From Mesocentrotus franciscanus (taxonomy: Eukaryota > Echinodermata > Echinoidea > Camarodonta > Strongylocentrotidae): 64,000 nucleotides of DNA. The position numbers were made by a program, and so were the translations under genes. This document shows positions 38,693 through 50,784 of this stretch, in pieces. Each line of letters opens with the position of its first letter. Positions within the stretch are counted from its first letter, which is position 1. The stretch lies in the NCBI GenBank assembly GCA_037976565.1, contig CP137666.1, forward strand, positions 53,099,271 to 53,163,270, in the 5' to 3' direction. The notes under the pieces were generated by a model. The model was not told the DNA's origin and ran no database searches. It was given only the letters and a program-made list of their open reading frames with translations.

Positions 38693-38968
38693 ATTTTTAT
38701 ATTATTTGTCATGGATCACACACAAGGGAATATAAATAGGCGTATCAGGATGATATCAAATCATGTCTCCTACGTAATAATGATATCGAAAAATATCTAT
38801 TCTCTCTCTCGATCTCTCTCTTTCTCTTTTCTCTTGTTAAATACCTGCTTTGATTTGTTTAAATATTTCTAGGAAATAATTGGACCTGTCTCAAAAAGAA
38901 GAGTCAATCCGCTTTACTAGATACTATCACCACCGCCCTCAGCTTGCTATTGGCCTTTGAACAGATAC

Positions 38969-39404
38969 TTTTAAAGATACTATGTCCCTTTTGCAGCCAA
39001 CATCAAATTTTGTAGAACTTTGCAGGAATTATGAATATGTCATGTATGTCCTATCTATGAAATTTTAACGTTAGCAGTGTCCTAATATTCAAATTATACA
39101 AGGAAATCCGTTTACTTGCTAGACTTCACTGTCAGACACTATTGAGTGACTGACTGGCTTTTTTTCTTCTTTGGTAATAACATACATAAAATGAGCTGTA
39201 AAGGGTACATGAGCATTATTTTGTCTACATCAATAACCCACTTCTTGTAATGGCCAAAATTAAACTGATTGAATCTTTGCGCAGCACAAAACGTACGACC
39301 ATTCGGTACAATGGTCTGAAAATCAGATTATTACTTACTGTATTGGTATCACTTAACCGACAACTACTAATAGTTATTTTCCTACTTAAAGATACTTTCA
39401 AGCC
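38969..39404 (+). repeat. Dispersed ~435-bp repeat, copy 2
   Basis: Direct-orientation copy of 32,973-33,412, about 6 kb away. It ends right next to a (TC)n tract that starts near 39,424. The distal part is more diverged than the middle. Confidence 0.9.
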
Positions 39405-39423
39405 CCCTCCCCTTTTTCTCCCC

Positions 39424-39494
39424 TCCTCTCTCTCTCTCTCTCTCTCTCTCAATGTAATTTGAAACTATAATGTGGGTCAGCTTTATACATGTTA

Positions 39495-39549
<55 letters not shown>

Positions 39550-39555
39550 AGAGGG
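39424..39555. repeat. Facing (TC)n and (GA)n tracts
   Basis: A (TC)n run (39,424-39,450) and a (GA)n run (39,494-39,555) on the same strand, separated by ~43 bases. They are complementary and could pair as a hairpin. Confidence 0.9.
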
Positions 39556-41540
39556 CGATGAGACATACGGTCATACAGAGAAATGTGTACAAAAAGACTG
39601 AGATACGGACAATCAGAGACAAAATAGATTACACGCATATTGGTCAGAAAGTGTGAGGATTCGAGGGGAAGGGGGAGGGGTAAGACTGGAGTTCATGCAG
39701 ATAAAACAAAGGAAAACCTGACACAGGGATGCAATAACAATAAGCGGATATTAAGTATATTGAATAAGTTGAATTACACAACCCCAGGTCTCTCCGCTCT
39801 CTCTCTCCAAAAAGACTGAAATACAAATTTAAGTTCAACCCTTATAAGGCTTAATAATTGTTTGTAGGCTATGACACCGAGAGTTCATTCTACTTTCCAT
39901 GGATGTGCACACGCTTTGTCATATTTTCTAATCGTTTTGTTGTTCTTTTTCCCAAGGTTCCTTGCGGGTTGACTATAGTCATGATAGTTTAAGCTTCAAA
40001 AAAGCAGATGCTCAATCAAGAGCCGGAAGCGTTGCCAAAACCATGCAAATAGAAAGACTTTTTTTTTAACGGTTTAAGACCCAGTCTCACGCACCAAAAA
40101 TAATTTTATTCAAATATGTAATACAGGTAGTTTTTATTATTGTTTTGGCTATGATCAAGGGGGGGGGGGTAACACCTATTAAGTGCGTTCATATACGAAA
40201 CGCATTTATAAAGAAAGAAATACAGAAGAAAATTTTGTTTCTTTCCCTTAACAGTTCAACAGTGCAGTATTTTATCTTTCATAAATGTGTTTTTATACAG
40301 TTCTTATTTTCACATAAAACACTTTCATCTATTCATAATGTGCTTGAAATATTCTGATGGTAGGAGGGGGGGGGGGGCTACCTTTTGTTATAAGTAGGCC
40401 TATGGCCAATGTAAATCAAATATATCTTTTGTTGTGTTTCAAGAGGTATGAAATAAAGTTCGAATCTTAGAAATGTGTGACCGTGGTTTCACAATTGGTT
40501 GTGTTCTGTTCAGTCAGGGAGCCAGGAGGTGAAGTTCGATCAATCACACCATGATCACACCCATGTCCTCTAATGAACCTTTAGGCGTACCTAGGTATAA
40601 CGTTACAGGGGGAGGAGTGGGGAGGTGGGTGTATTCCCCTCCCCCCTCACAGATGAGAGCGGAGTCATCACATGATGGGACCGTAATGTCTTGGTAGTCT
40701 CCCAATTCATTTTGCAACTTTTATTGATTTGTTTTTCATGGACCTTTAGAAGAGGGTTGGGTGGGGTGGGCAGGGGAGGGGAGGCGGGGTAAATTCGCTA
40801 TTTAATCCGGCAGTTTATCTTTTGCATAATTTTCCAATTAAAATTATTAGACAGTCATGAATGAAGTAATATATGTTACATGAATTATATTTTTTTCCAA
40901 AATCAATACTCAAATTAACGATCAAATTTTCATTTGAAGACCAAGTTTGTCCCCATCTTTTTCAATCCCTGATATAGTCGTTGTTTTCCTATTTTATGTT
41001 ATCCATTTCGTAACTGTTAGTTATCGTCGTCACTAAAATCACCATTAAAATTCAAATGAAAATAAACAATATAATGAATTAACTCGAGTCATGTCGCAAA
41101 TGTTCTACATAATTATGCAAACGAAATATGTTATGACTGTCTTTGTAACAAAAATCATTTTGATAATTTCGCTGGATTTATCAAACAATGGGATCTAAAG
41201 GATGATTCTTCCCTCGTCTGGCATGGTATTTGATCAACAGCTGACTACGCAATCCACGTTTATTGGATAAACGCATTACATCCGTTTCCTAAATCCCTGT
41301 ACATATCCCGTATCATCTGCACTTTAAGGGAAAAGATATATTTAATTTTTTTACAGGGAGGGTGACCGATTTTCTCTCTTAAAATTATAGGACGAGGGAA
41401 AGAGCAAAGGAATAATTTGACGTATGGAAGAAAACAGAAGAAGAAATAAAAAAAGTGAAGACAGAGATGCAAAAGGGTCCAACAAATATTTTGTTAGGTT
41501 TTTGTTATAATTTTTTTCTTCCTCCACCTTCTCCTTTTAT

Positions 41541-41544
<4 letters not shown>

Positions 41545-41594
<50 letters not shown>

Positions 41595-41640
41595 TTACTC
41601 ACTTTCTCATTCTCTCTCTCTCTCTCTCTCTCTCCCCTCT
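41545..41640. repeat. (TC)n microsatellite
   Basis: About 23 uninterrupted TC units, then a TTACTCAC interruption, then a further ~15 units. Confidence 0.95.
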
Positions 41641-42049
41641 CTCTATAACGAACACACAAATTTCTCCATACTCTTCTATATTTTATGCACGAGGTCCAAT
41701 GGGGGTAAGAACGTTCTACTGTAGACAAACGCGAGTGAGTTCTATAGGTTCCCTTCCATTCCCAATGGTAAATTAATAATGTTCTAGATGCATATTGCTG
41801 TGTTTGTTTTGCTTTTTATAATTTTCTTAAATGTATTCTTTGTTCTCATGTCAATTATACGAGATGACATAATAAAAAGTAATATCTCCTACCTATCACA
41901 CTTTCCCCTCTCTGTTTGTCTCTCTCTTTGTATTTATCTTCCCCTCTTTATCTGTCTTTTGTCCTGTTTTTTTCTCCCTGTATATTTCTATATCTTTTTA
42001 ATCTTTCACACATTCTCTCTGTCTCTCACTCTTTCTCCATATTTTTTTC

Positions 42050-42053
42050 TCTC

Positions 42054-42101
<48 letters not shown>

Positions 42102-42130
42102 TCTCTCTCTCTCTCTCTCTTTCTCTTTCT
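42050..42130. repeat. (TC)n-(CA)n-(TC)n microsatellite
   Basis: CT run (42,054-42,085), ACACAC run (42,085-42,101), then CT run to ~42,125. This is the nearest microsatellite upstream of gene A (promoter ~530 bases downstream). Confidence 0.95.
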
Positions 42131-42656
42131 CCACCCCTCTAGTCTATCTTTGTATCTCATTATTTCTCTTCTCTCATCCCTTCCACGATTGTATATGGAT
42201 CTCTATGTGTTGATACGAGGGCGGGGGCAGAAAGTATAGAAAGCAGTGGGTGGGGTGGTGATGAGTGGTGGTTCGTCAAAAAGATGACTGTGGTGGTAGG
42301 ACGAAAGCCAAATCAGGAGAAAGAAAGATTATTTTAAAGGTTTTAGGAAATGTTGGATTGAAGTACAAAATCGAAGTAAAGAAAATCCACTATTTCAGCT
42401 GTTATCGCATCTGTTCCATGTCTAATCGTGCTGCTTACTTTTTCCAACAATCTTTCCAGTGGTTTTGGCGTAATGATGCACTAATAAACTGAACAGCTAA
42501 ATAAAAAAGATTTATTGCATTGTTATTGAAATCATCCAATACATGCAATAACAATACGATTATGGAGTAAAGTCGAAACTTCCAAAGAGATTATTTGGTT
42601 TTCCATTTTGTATACTCTGTTGCAGTCGGTCATAATTTTGCAAGAATGTCAAAAAC

Positions 42657-42664
42657 TATATAAA
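42657..42664 (+). promoter_or_regulatory. TATA box of gene A
   Basis: TATATAAA in the context AAACTATATAAACGGGAG, a canonical TATA box. The transcription start is inferred ~30 bases downstream, near 42,690. Confidence 0.6.
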
Positions 42665-42689
42665 CGGGAGAGAAATCTCAATTAAAAAT

Positions 42690-42777
42690 TATAACTTGAT
42701 TGGAGTAATCAACTTAGAGATACATCATTATTAAACCAGTATTCTCCAGAGGAACAGTAGTACATTACAACTTCAAG
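42690..42777 (+). other. Non-coding first exon of gene A (inferred)
   Basis: Runs from the inferred start to a donor CAAG|GTATCT at 42,778. The donor is weaker than consensus. It is proposed because the coding exon at 43,408 begins immediately after a good acceptor (GTTCTTATCCCAG), so an upstream non-coding exon is required. Confidence 0.45.
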
Positions 42778-43407
42778 GTATCTGCTGATATTTTGTGTTA
42801 TCCATTTATTTCTGATAATCACGATGACGTATTTTCTGTTTCATGACATGTGAATTGATTTCTTAAGTTGTACACTAAGGGGGCAACAAGGTAAGCAAAT
42901 CATGATGATGAGCTGGGACGTCTCTACAAAAGGTTTGTTAACGTGAGCATGGGGGGGTGTCAAACAATTGTTAAAACAAATTGATTGTCATAGAAGCAAA
43001 CATTTTTGTTTGCCGACAAGGGTTTTCAAAAATAGACATTTAAAATATATAGTAGGCATATTTTCGAGTGGGATTTTTATAATCCATCCCACATTTCAAC
43101 ATACGTTTCATGACGTAGAACAATTTATAAATCTGTAAGTATCTGAAGTATGTATGCAAGGCGATCATAACTGCAGTAATTTGTTACAAAATTGCATAGA
43201 ATTGGCATATTTTGTGTAATTTGTCATAATTATCAATTTAAGCAATTAAAAATTGAAATCTCTGACGTCGTTTTGGAGAAGGATTAACGAAAATAATAGT
43301 TTATATATATATATATATATTACATATAGTGTTAATGATTTTCTGCTATCCACAGATGAGACTATAATTAAAGTTCATTCATTGTGTCGTTGTTGTTCTT
43401 ATCCCAG

Positions 43408-46400
43408 ATGAAGACCGCATCACTCATTGCTTTTCTTGCTGCAGTCTGCCTCCTCATGGTTACATCAACACAAGGTAAGTCTATAATAATCCTATGCATA
43501 TTGCACACGGGACGTCATTTGCCTGACGTAAGACTGCGTCAGTGACCTACACTGTCTTTGACGCTCCATGAGAGAGTGAGACGTCGGAGAGAGGCATCAC
43601 ACAGTGAGCGTTTGTAGAACGAACAGTGCAAAAAGTGAGTTAAATTACCGGAGTATTGGCCTAATGCCGTACGCAGGCTTTATTAGCGCAGGTAATAACG
43701 CAGTCGAAATGATGCCTCAAGTACAACGTGCATAAAGATATGTCCTATGGATATGTCCCGTGCACACCGCGTTTCCTAAACTTTAGCAAGCAACTGTAGG
43801 TCTAAGTTAAAGGAAATCCAACGTTTTACATAACAAAGCTGTGTGAAAGAAACTAGTGCAACTTTAAAAGTTTAAAAGATAAGATCACTATATCTGTATT
43901 AATGTCAAATTGGCAAAGTGGCCATTCGAACGCGAAGTATTTTGGCAAATTCTTTCGTTTGTTTCCCACTAAATATAATAAATATAACATTATTTCTATC
44001 CTAAAATAAAAGACATTGAGGTGGAGTACTTAACGAGAAAGAAAATAAAAAATGAGGTCAGAAAACAACCTTCAGCATCATGCCATCTCGATCAAAGTTA
44101 AGAACGAAGAGGACACATTCATGTTTATGTGATTCATTCAGTTTCCAAGATGTCATTAGCACCAGCAGCAAAGTGGATTTTAGATGCAATGCACGCATGT
44201 TTGTTATATACTAAATTTACTCTCATAAATGTCCAGTTTACATAGTTTTGTTTGGGTAAAGAGAGATCTAAGAAATTATTTTATTGGCAATTACTCCGTT
44301 AATGATTATATACATGTATATTTGCCGAATAAATAGTGATTATGATGACGATAAAGATGATAAAGTGAAATTTCATTTTTGAGTGCATTCTAAAGATTAT
44401 TGAAATATACCTAATAATGTGAGATTGAATCATTAAATGAATAACATGAGTTTAAATCATAAACATTACATAGGAATAGCATTTGAGTATACGGATAGTC
44501 ACTCTTTGTCGACTCTTCCGAATAGATAGAAAATTCTTACAGGTACATCGTCGAACCATATTTAACACCTAAGTTGTCAAAAAGTTGTAAGTTACATTTG
44601 ATTTGGCATAATCTGCCAGCAAAACGACAAATATAATTTTAAAACATGATACAAGCTCTTTGATTTTATGTTGGTTTCCATTAAAGACTTAAAGACCAAT
44701 TTTTGCGTCATAATTTGTATAGAATAGTTCCCAAAATGTTATGCTTTTCTTTATATTTCCAAGGTCGAGCTGTAGTCCGAGGTGAAGGAGGAGAGGCTCT
44801 GGATAGAGCAAAGAGGCAGACATCTACATCTACAAGCGAGGTACGTTCTCAGAAAACTTGTTATGATTTAAACTTATTACCATTATTATAGAAATCTTCA
44901 TTTATTTGCAATTTATCAGACGTTGTATTGTGCTTTGGGCGTGCACCTGATATAGATCGAATGTTTAAAACTTAAAAGAGGGGGCTGTCATGTGCAGGGA
45001 CGGATCTAGGATTTTGTAAAAGAGGGTGCATAGTACCCCTAAAATATGTTGACGAGCACAAAAGAAGGTCATCGGGTTATTTTCGGTGCCTATTTACAGC
45101 AAAAATTGGTGACTAGGAGAAAAGTATGCCATCCGCTTTAAATCCGTAGGTGGTTACGTTTACATAATTATTAGGTGCCTTGATGCAGTTAAATTAGTGT
45201 GAAAACGTTATTTTTAATAATTTAAATGGTTTCAAGATATTATGTAAAATATTAGGTGAAACTGAAGCACTGTTTTGACGTTGCTTGGCCGCAGTTAGAG
45301 GTGGGGGGTGCGGATTGTCAGCCGGGTCTATACCCCGAACACATTATACATCCATTTTACTTTTTTCTTTCTTCTTACCCAGGTAATAATGATTACTTTA
45401 TGTTTTGTTTTTAAATAAAAGTGAACGCGAGCTTATATGATTCAAAGTTTATCAGAATTCTTTGTGAGCGCAATGATTTTCAACTACATTAAAATACATT
45501 TTGGTTATTATTTTATACCTTAGGAACTAAAATGGCCAATGGAATGTACATGTACTTACTGCATATTTCTACTCCAATATTTGTTGAAATTTTCTATAAT
45601 CTAACATCTAAAGACATAACCGAATTTATTTTATTTCATGATTGTTTCATTCAAACAGGAAAGTACGAGTGACGAAAGTACGAGTGACGAAAGTACGAGT
45701 GACGAAACTACGACTGCGACGACTGATAACTCGGTAAGTTTATATTCTTTGATTTCGTCCAGCACCTGTAACATAAGTTCAAGTTAGAAAAGGGGGAAAA
45801 GTATTACATAAATGCATATTGTCAAGGAAAAAATATTAATATGGATATTTCATATTTTGACCCGGCTACATCCTATATGAAAATAACGAGCCTGAATTAA
45901 TAATAATAAAAATATGCCACTATGATGTAACGTCTCTATGCGATTCCAAAGGACTTTGGATACTATTATTATTATTACCCGGCTTTAGCTCCGGCAACCA
46001 TAGCGTTCAGTGCATTATAGGAATGAATCCTACCAGGTACCCACTTACAGTGGCGGATCCTGGGGGGCCAGGGGGCCCGGGCCCCCTCCCCTGGCAAAAA
46101 ACACTTAAATTTAACCCGTTTTTGTTTTAAAAAAAGAAAAAAGACGGGCCCCTCCCCTGGCAAAATAAATAAAAATAAAATTGATGCTCACTACTCCCCC
46201 ACTTAGCGAAATATCGACCGGCGCGATTTTTCAAATTTTTCGGGGGCAAAAAATGAAAAAAGAATTGTGCTCACTTTTTTTAGAATACCGGCTTTGAAAT
46301 AAATGTAATGTTATCGCACTAGACCATCTCACAATGTCAATTAATCAACTCAGGTTTATTGACCTAATTATGCATTCGCGTATTATGACAACGATACACT

Positions 46401-46849
46401 GGGAAGTGCATGTTTATTTATTCATTTATGTATTTATTAGTTTATATATTTAATTATTCATCTATTCACTTATTGATTGATTGGTTGATTGATTGATTGA
46501 TTGATATATTTATTCATTCAAAATCCCATCATTCATTCATTTATTAATTAATTTATCTATCTATTCATTTAGCCATTAATTCAGTCAGTCATTCATTTAT
46601 TTATTAATTAATTAATTAATTAATTAATTAATTTACATATTTATTTATTTATGTATTCATTCATTTATTTATTTGTTTATTACACCAAATTAATTTAGAT
46701 GAAGTAATAATGATTTCTTGTTTACGGTTGTCATTGATTAGGATTCAGATTCAAGTGAAGAGAGTGAATCTGCAGAGACTACCACAGCAACTGCAACAAC
46801 CGCTGCTGCAACAACCGCTACGGGAACAGCAGCTGCTGCAACTACATAG
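43408..46849 (+). CDS. Gene A: secreted acidic Ser/Thr-rich repeat peptide precursor (four coding exons)
   Basis: Coding exons: 43,408-43,474, 44,764-44,840, 45,659-45,733 and 46,742-46,849 (TAG). All junctions are GT..AG, with intron phases 1, 0, 0, and together give 108 residues. Exon 1 encodes a signal peptide (MKTASLIAFLAAVCLLMVTS..). Exon 2 encodes a propeptide with a furin-like RAKR site (residues ~38-41) followed by QTSTSTSE. Exon 3 (25 codons) carries three ESTSD repeats from a 15-base unit, then ETTTATTDNS. Exon 4 gives DSDSSEESESAE and an Ala/Thr tail. After RAKR there is no Lys, Arg or Cys, and Ser/Thr dominate. The mature chain should be secreted, disordered, acidic and a good O-glycosylation target. 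I do not recognise a family. Mucin-like or mineral-matrix roles are guesses. The ATG directly follows an acceptor, as in gene B. Confidence 0.75.
45659..45733 (+). repeat. 15-base coding repeat in gene A exon 3
   Basis: The unit GAAAGTACGAGTGAC (ESTSD) occurs three times in a row from 45,659, followed by a diverged fourth start (GAAACTACGACTGCG). The exon is 75 bases and phase 0 at both ends, so the number of units can change, or the whole exon be skipped, without a frameshift. Confidence 0.9.
45962..46047 (-). mobile_element. SINE fragment in gene A intron 3
   Basis: Begins with (ATT)n and contains CCTACCAGGTACCCACTTA, the complement of the TGGGTACCCGGTAGG segment in the body of the 12.9-kb SINE. 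Only the 3' part is present. It is cut off by a TGGCGGATCC-type element beginning at 46,048. Confidence 0.55.
46048..46165. mobile_element. TGGCGGATCC-type element fragment in gene A intron 3
   Basis: Starts CAGTGGCGGATCCTGG, the end sequence seen at 15.4 kb. Contains two near-identical copies of GGGCCCCCTCCCCTGGCAAAA at about 46,079 and 46,145. The right end was not located. Confidence 0.45.
46400..46680. repeat. ATTT/ATTC/ATTA tetranucleotide repeat in gene A intron 3
   Basis: Imperfect tetranucleotide microsatellite ending ~60 bases before the acceptor of exon 4, with pure runs of GATT (46,475-46,505) and TTAA (46,604-46,634). Confidence 0.9.
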
Positions 46850-47232
46850 TAAACAATGTTCTGTAATAATCCTGTAGTTATTCGGGCAACTGTGATATCA
46901 TTCGGTCAGCGAGATGCTTCCATTGTTGTTCCCCATTTAATTATTATGTATTGTTTTGCTTGATACACTTCTATCATAATGACGAAATGATATATTATCA
47001 AAACGCTAAAGAAAAATTAAGTTCCACGATAACAGCTCAAATGCATGATGTACCATCAATGACTATCCAGGAAAAGGGGAGACATTTTGCCTGCCCACTA
47101 CATTCTATGTAGGCCAATGCAACCCCAAAAAAAAAGAAAAAAAAAAGAAAAAAGGAGACCACACACTTTTTTTTAGAGAATTAAATGCCAGGGGCAATCT
47201 CTTTTTGTCACAATATTAATGCTTCTTTGATC

Positions 47233-47238
47233 AATAAA
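47233..47238 (+). terminator. Polyadenylation signal, gene A
   Basis: AATAAA in TGATCAATAAACGTAAA, ~385 bases after the stop codon. It is the first canonical hexamer seen in the 3' flank; use of this site is inferred. Confidence 0.5.
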
Positions 47239-47932
47239 CGTAAATTAATAACATTTATTTGTATTCATTTGATTCATTGAAAAATAAAAAATTCATAGAC
47301 GAAATGTCAATCCATGTTTGTTTGTTTGTCTGTTTTTAAACTATTTTGCATTCCCTGTTGTGATCTTAACAATGGTTACAAATTGAGTACCCATGTTTAA
47401 AATACTTGCAGATATATACCGGCATGATTGAAAATGATTGAAAATATACTGCATTCACACTTTCCGTAAACTGAAAATTACGTTTAAAACAAATATCGTC
47501 GAAGCTAATGTCAGATCACCTAAAACATATCTCCTCTCCCTTTGTCTGTCTGTCTGTCCCTCTCTCTATCTGTCGATTTCCACCATCTCTCCCTCTTCCA
47601 TTTTCTCTCTTAATTCTTCCCTGGTGTCAAAATGGGTGTTGTTCGAGCCCCTAAGCCCCCTTCCTCCCTTTCTACCTTCATTTATGTGAACCCTGCATGT
47701 TCTGCACCTTCTTTCACAAAAGCGGCTGTATGATTGGTGTGGAGAAAGAACCTTTATAACGTTGAAGTGGAAAGCTCCTGTCGTGTGGTCAGTAAACCCT
47801 ACATTAATACTCGTGAACTACTAAGGTTTTCAACAGTTGTGACCACAATGAATGGCAATGTTCAGAGATGGAGAGAGACAAGGGCAGAGCAGAGGCATGA
47901 AATAGGTGAGGGTGAGGGGAGAGATAGTAAAC

Positions 47933-47934
<2 letters not shown>

Positions 47935-48016
<82 letters not shown>

Positions 48017-48089
48017 GAGGCAGACAGAGAGATAGAGAAATAAATAGAGAGAGAGAGAGAAGGAGGAAGAGATAGATAGTGAGTTACAG

Positions 48090-48159
<70 letters not shown>

Positions 48160-48160
48160 A
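47935..48160. repeat. Double (GA)n tract with (CAGA)n
   Basis: (GA)n 47,935-47,995, then (CAGA)n to ~48,015, mixed purine sequence, then (GA)n 48,093-48,156. This is among the longest microsatellites in the window and lies between genes A and B. Confidence 0.95.
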
Positions 48161-49769
48161 GGGGTAGGGGAGTGATAGATAGGGAGAAGAGAGATGGGCA
48201 CAGGCAAAAGGAGATGTTAGACTGTCAGTCACAAGTCGAAATGGGAAGGAGGGGGATAAAAATAGACATAGAAAGAGAGGAGGGAAGAGAGACAGAGAGG
48301 AGAAAGGTAAAGAGAGAGAAATCGAAGAAGAAAAAAAAAGAAAAAAGAAAAAAAGTAGGGGGTATTGCGAAAACATGATACACCATCCCACATCCTCTTA
48401 TTCGATGGCCTTGTGCTCTCACATGATTATCATCCAAATCGTAAGTTCTGTGCCTCCCCCACCCCCTCCCCCACCCCCTCCCCCGGCTACCCCAGCCACC
48501 GAAAAGGGCATATATTCGTGAATAAGGCGAACAAATTTGGTCTATCGTGCCAACTATATGTTAATTACATAATAAATGGTTGTCAACAGTAATCGACCAT
48601 TAAAAAACTGAAAATATCATCTCCATAGCAACGTATGATGTCGTCTATAGGGATGGTGCATTCATCGACATGTGTTGATGAAACAACAAGTGACAATTTG
48701 GTGCGACCCATCACGAAAACTCATCGAAAGTTGAATGAGATCATCACATCTGTCCCATGCTTGCTAATTTGTTTGTATTCAGTTGATATTACAAGGTCAC
48801 TGTCAGTTATCCCGAACACCAAAAAGTGAATAGTCAGTATAAATCGTTTAAGTTGATTAACAGATTTTTTAATAGCAAAGGAAATGTATAGATTTTGTTT
48901 ATGATGTAACCGTAGACGACGAGTCTATATTATACCTTTGACAAAACAACAAAAAAGCACACAAAAAAGCAAAGAAACTAAAAGTAGTAATCAGTTCATC
49001 CCATGGCTTGTGAACGAATACACCATTTGGTCTTATAATTGCTCTTATAACGAGGATGAGGGGGAGGGGGACACATTGTTGTAGGTCCTACTCCAGATTT
49101 CTCTGACAAGTAAGAAAACAAAACAGAAACAAAACAAAGAAAAATCACATATGAATATATTAATAAACAGTAATTGCATTTTGGCATAATAAAACATCAG
49201 AAAATCGTAAGGGCATTTGGTTTCGTTCCCCCTCATAAGTTTTTTTAGGGGGACGCGCCCCCAATCCCCCGGAAATTACCCCGCCCATGTGTTAGGCTAT
49301 ATAGCAATCCATCTACACATCCACTCATCTGATCACAGGGAGGAGATGAAGCTATCGCTTAGTCATAAAGAAGCATAGTACTAAAATCAAATAAGAAACT
49401 AAGCAACAACACTTCATACCATTCAACTCAAATAATTGTTCCAAAAAAATGAAGAAAAAAATACAAGTGATCTGGATATTACCCACTGAAACACACTACG
49501 TATTGTTGCATGTCTTGTATTTGACAAAATAACTAAACTGTTGATTTTTAAAAATAAGCAAAATATGCAAAAATATCTTACCAAACGGTGCCAAACCGAT
49601 TTGATCGTATGCCTTTAAATACATTTCTGCAAACGTTATTATCAAGCTCGGTACAAGGATATTGATAACAAGTCACATTGATGCTTTCCTTTTAAGTCTA
49701 CTTCCCTAAAGTTCAATGCCAGTCAGGTCAAGGCTTGACAGAAGACTATATTTTGTAATGTTTGTTTGA

Positions 49770-49940
49770 AAAAGAAGAAGAAAAAAACGAAGAAGAAGAA
49801 CAACAACAACAAAAAAAAAGACGAAGAAGAAGAAGAAAAGGAAGAACAAGAAGAAGAGGAGGAGGAAGGGGAGGAGGAGGAACAGGAGCAGGACGAAGGA
49901 AGGTGTGAAGGAGAAGGAGAGGAAGAGGGAGGTGAAGGTG
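49770..49940. repeat. (GAA)n / purine-rich tract
   Basis: Imperfect AAG/GAA/GGA triplet repeats on the plus strand with an AAC run near 49,800. All three forward frames look open and low-complexity, so coding potential is not indicated. Confidence 0.85.
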
Positions 49941-49984
49941 GGGGCACTGCACATCGGATAAACCCGATTTGGCATAAATTAAGA

Positions 49985-50015
49985 CGAGAGAGACGAGAGA
50001 GAGAGAGAGAGAAAC

Positions 50016-50045
<30 letters not shown>
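49985..50045. repeat. (GA)n microsatellite
   Basis: Two (GA)n runs (about 49,996-50,011 and 50,019-50,045) ending ~700 bases before the promoter of gene B. Confidence 0.9.
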
Positions 50046-50049
<4 letters not shown>

Positions 50050-50112
50050 TGATCCCTAATTGTGCCAAATTTTTAATCACAATGTTTTTGTTTTGAGTCA
50101 GCTTTAAATTAC

Positions 50113-50275
50113 ATTGAATTGAATTGAATTTTGAATTGAATTTATTGACCATATATGCATAAAAGCAGAACATACAATAGAAAGTAAAATACATAAAACA
50201 TACAAAATACAAAGCAAAATATATGGTCAGGACCACAAAGAAGCAAATTGCTTATAAATAGGGCCCCTACAAAAA
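50113..50275 (-). mobile_element. Probable LINE 3' tail (minus strand)
   Basis: (TTGAA)n (50,113-50,140) is followed by TTTATTGACCATATATGCAT and ~130 bases of AT-rich sequence. Same layout as 13,851-14,270: reversed short-repeat tail plus 3' UTR. No coding part remains. Confidence 0.4.
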
Positions 50276-50726
50276 ACAAATTAAGTTAAATAAAATTAAT
50301 TTACCATACCCACATATGCACACACACACGCGCACACGCACACCCATATACACATACTTACACGAATACTGTATTGTTACAAACTTTCAAATAGGAATTT
50401 TCATTTTTACATTTTTCAGGAGTTGTGCCCTTCTCCCTGTATTATGTACCCGCCTCTAAATCTCCTTGTCATGCTTTCCTTTGAATAAAACCTATTTAGA
50501 AAATAAAACTTATACCGGGGTACATGTACTATCATCACAATGATTAATTTTGCACTTGTAAATTTGACTGAAAATAAATAAGAGTTGTGTTTGATCATGA
50601 TTATGATGACCTATCCTTGATTCATGCTTTAAAAGGACATGTAGACTAGTCATATCTGGTTTCCGGTGTTTTTCACCTCTGTTGTTTTCTGTCACGTTGT
50701 ATGTTGTATCTCAATAAAAAACATGG

Positions 50727-50759
50727 CCCCGCCCACATCAACCTGCTGCTCATAAATAG
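50727..50759 (+). promoter_or_regulatory. GC box and TATA box of gene B
   Basis: CCCCGCCCAC (GC/KLF-type box, about 50,727-50,736) lies ~15 bases before ATAAATAG (50,752-50,759). Transcription start inferred near 50,785. Confidence 0.55.
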
Positions 50760-50784
50760 AGGAAAAATCCCCAACCCTGATCAC

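Larger units (their letters stand above)
39405..42650. other. Gene-free stretch dominated by TC/GA microsatellites
   Basis: No gene was supported before the TATA box of gene A. It holds (TC)n at 39,424-39,450 facing (GA)n at 39,494-39,555, long (TC)n at 41,545-41,640, and TC/CA at 41,905-42,130. Short poly-G runs occur near 40,162 and 40,366. The open frames over the tracts are simple-repeat products. Confidence 0.55.
47260..50720. other. Interval between genes A and B: microsatellites and repeats
   Basis: No gene was supported. The stretch holds two very long GA tracts (47,935-48,160), a C-rich patch with words shared with 22.3 kb (48,375-48,485), an AAG/GAA purine tract (49,770-49,940), (GA)n at 49,985-50,045 and a LINE-like tail (50,113-50,275). 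Open frames here encode homopolymeric Ser/Leu, Arg/Glu or Glu/Lys products. Confidence 0.6.

Noticed and set aside
47734..48391. Frames of up to 195 codons (Arg/Glu or Ser/Leu repeats) over 47.7-48.4 kb
   Set aside because: Translation of (GA)n microsatellite; no start context, splice sites or conserved composition.
49766..50020. Glu/Lys-rich frame that could be read as an acidic protein like genes A and B
   Set aside because: Triplet purine repeat open in all forward frames; no signal peptide, promoter or splice sites.
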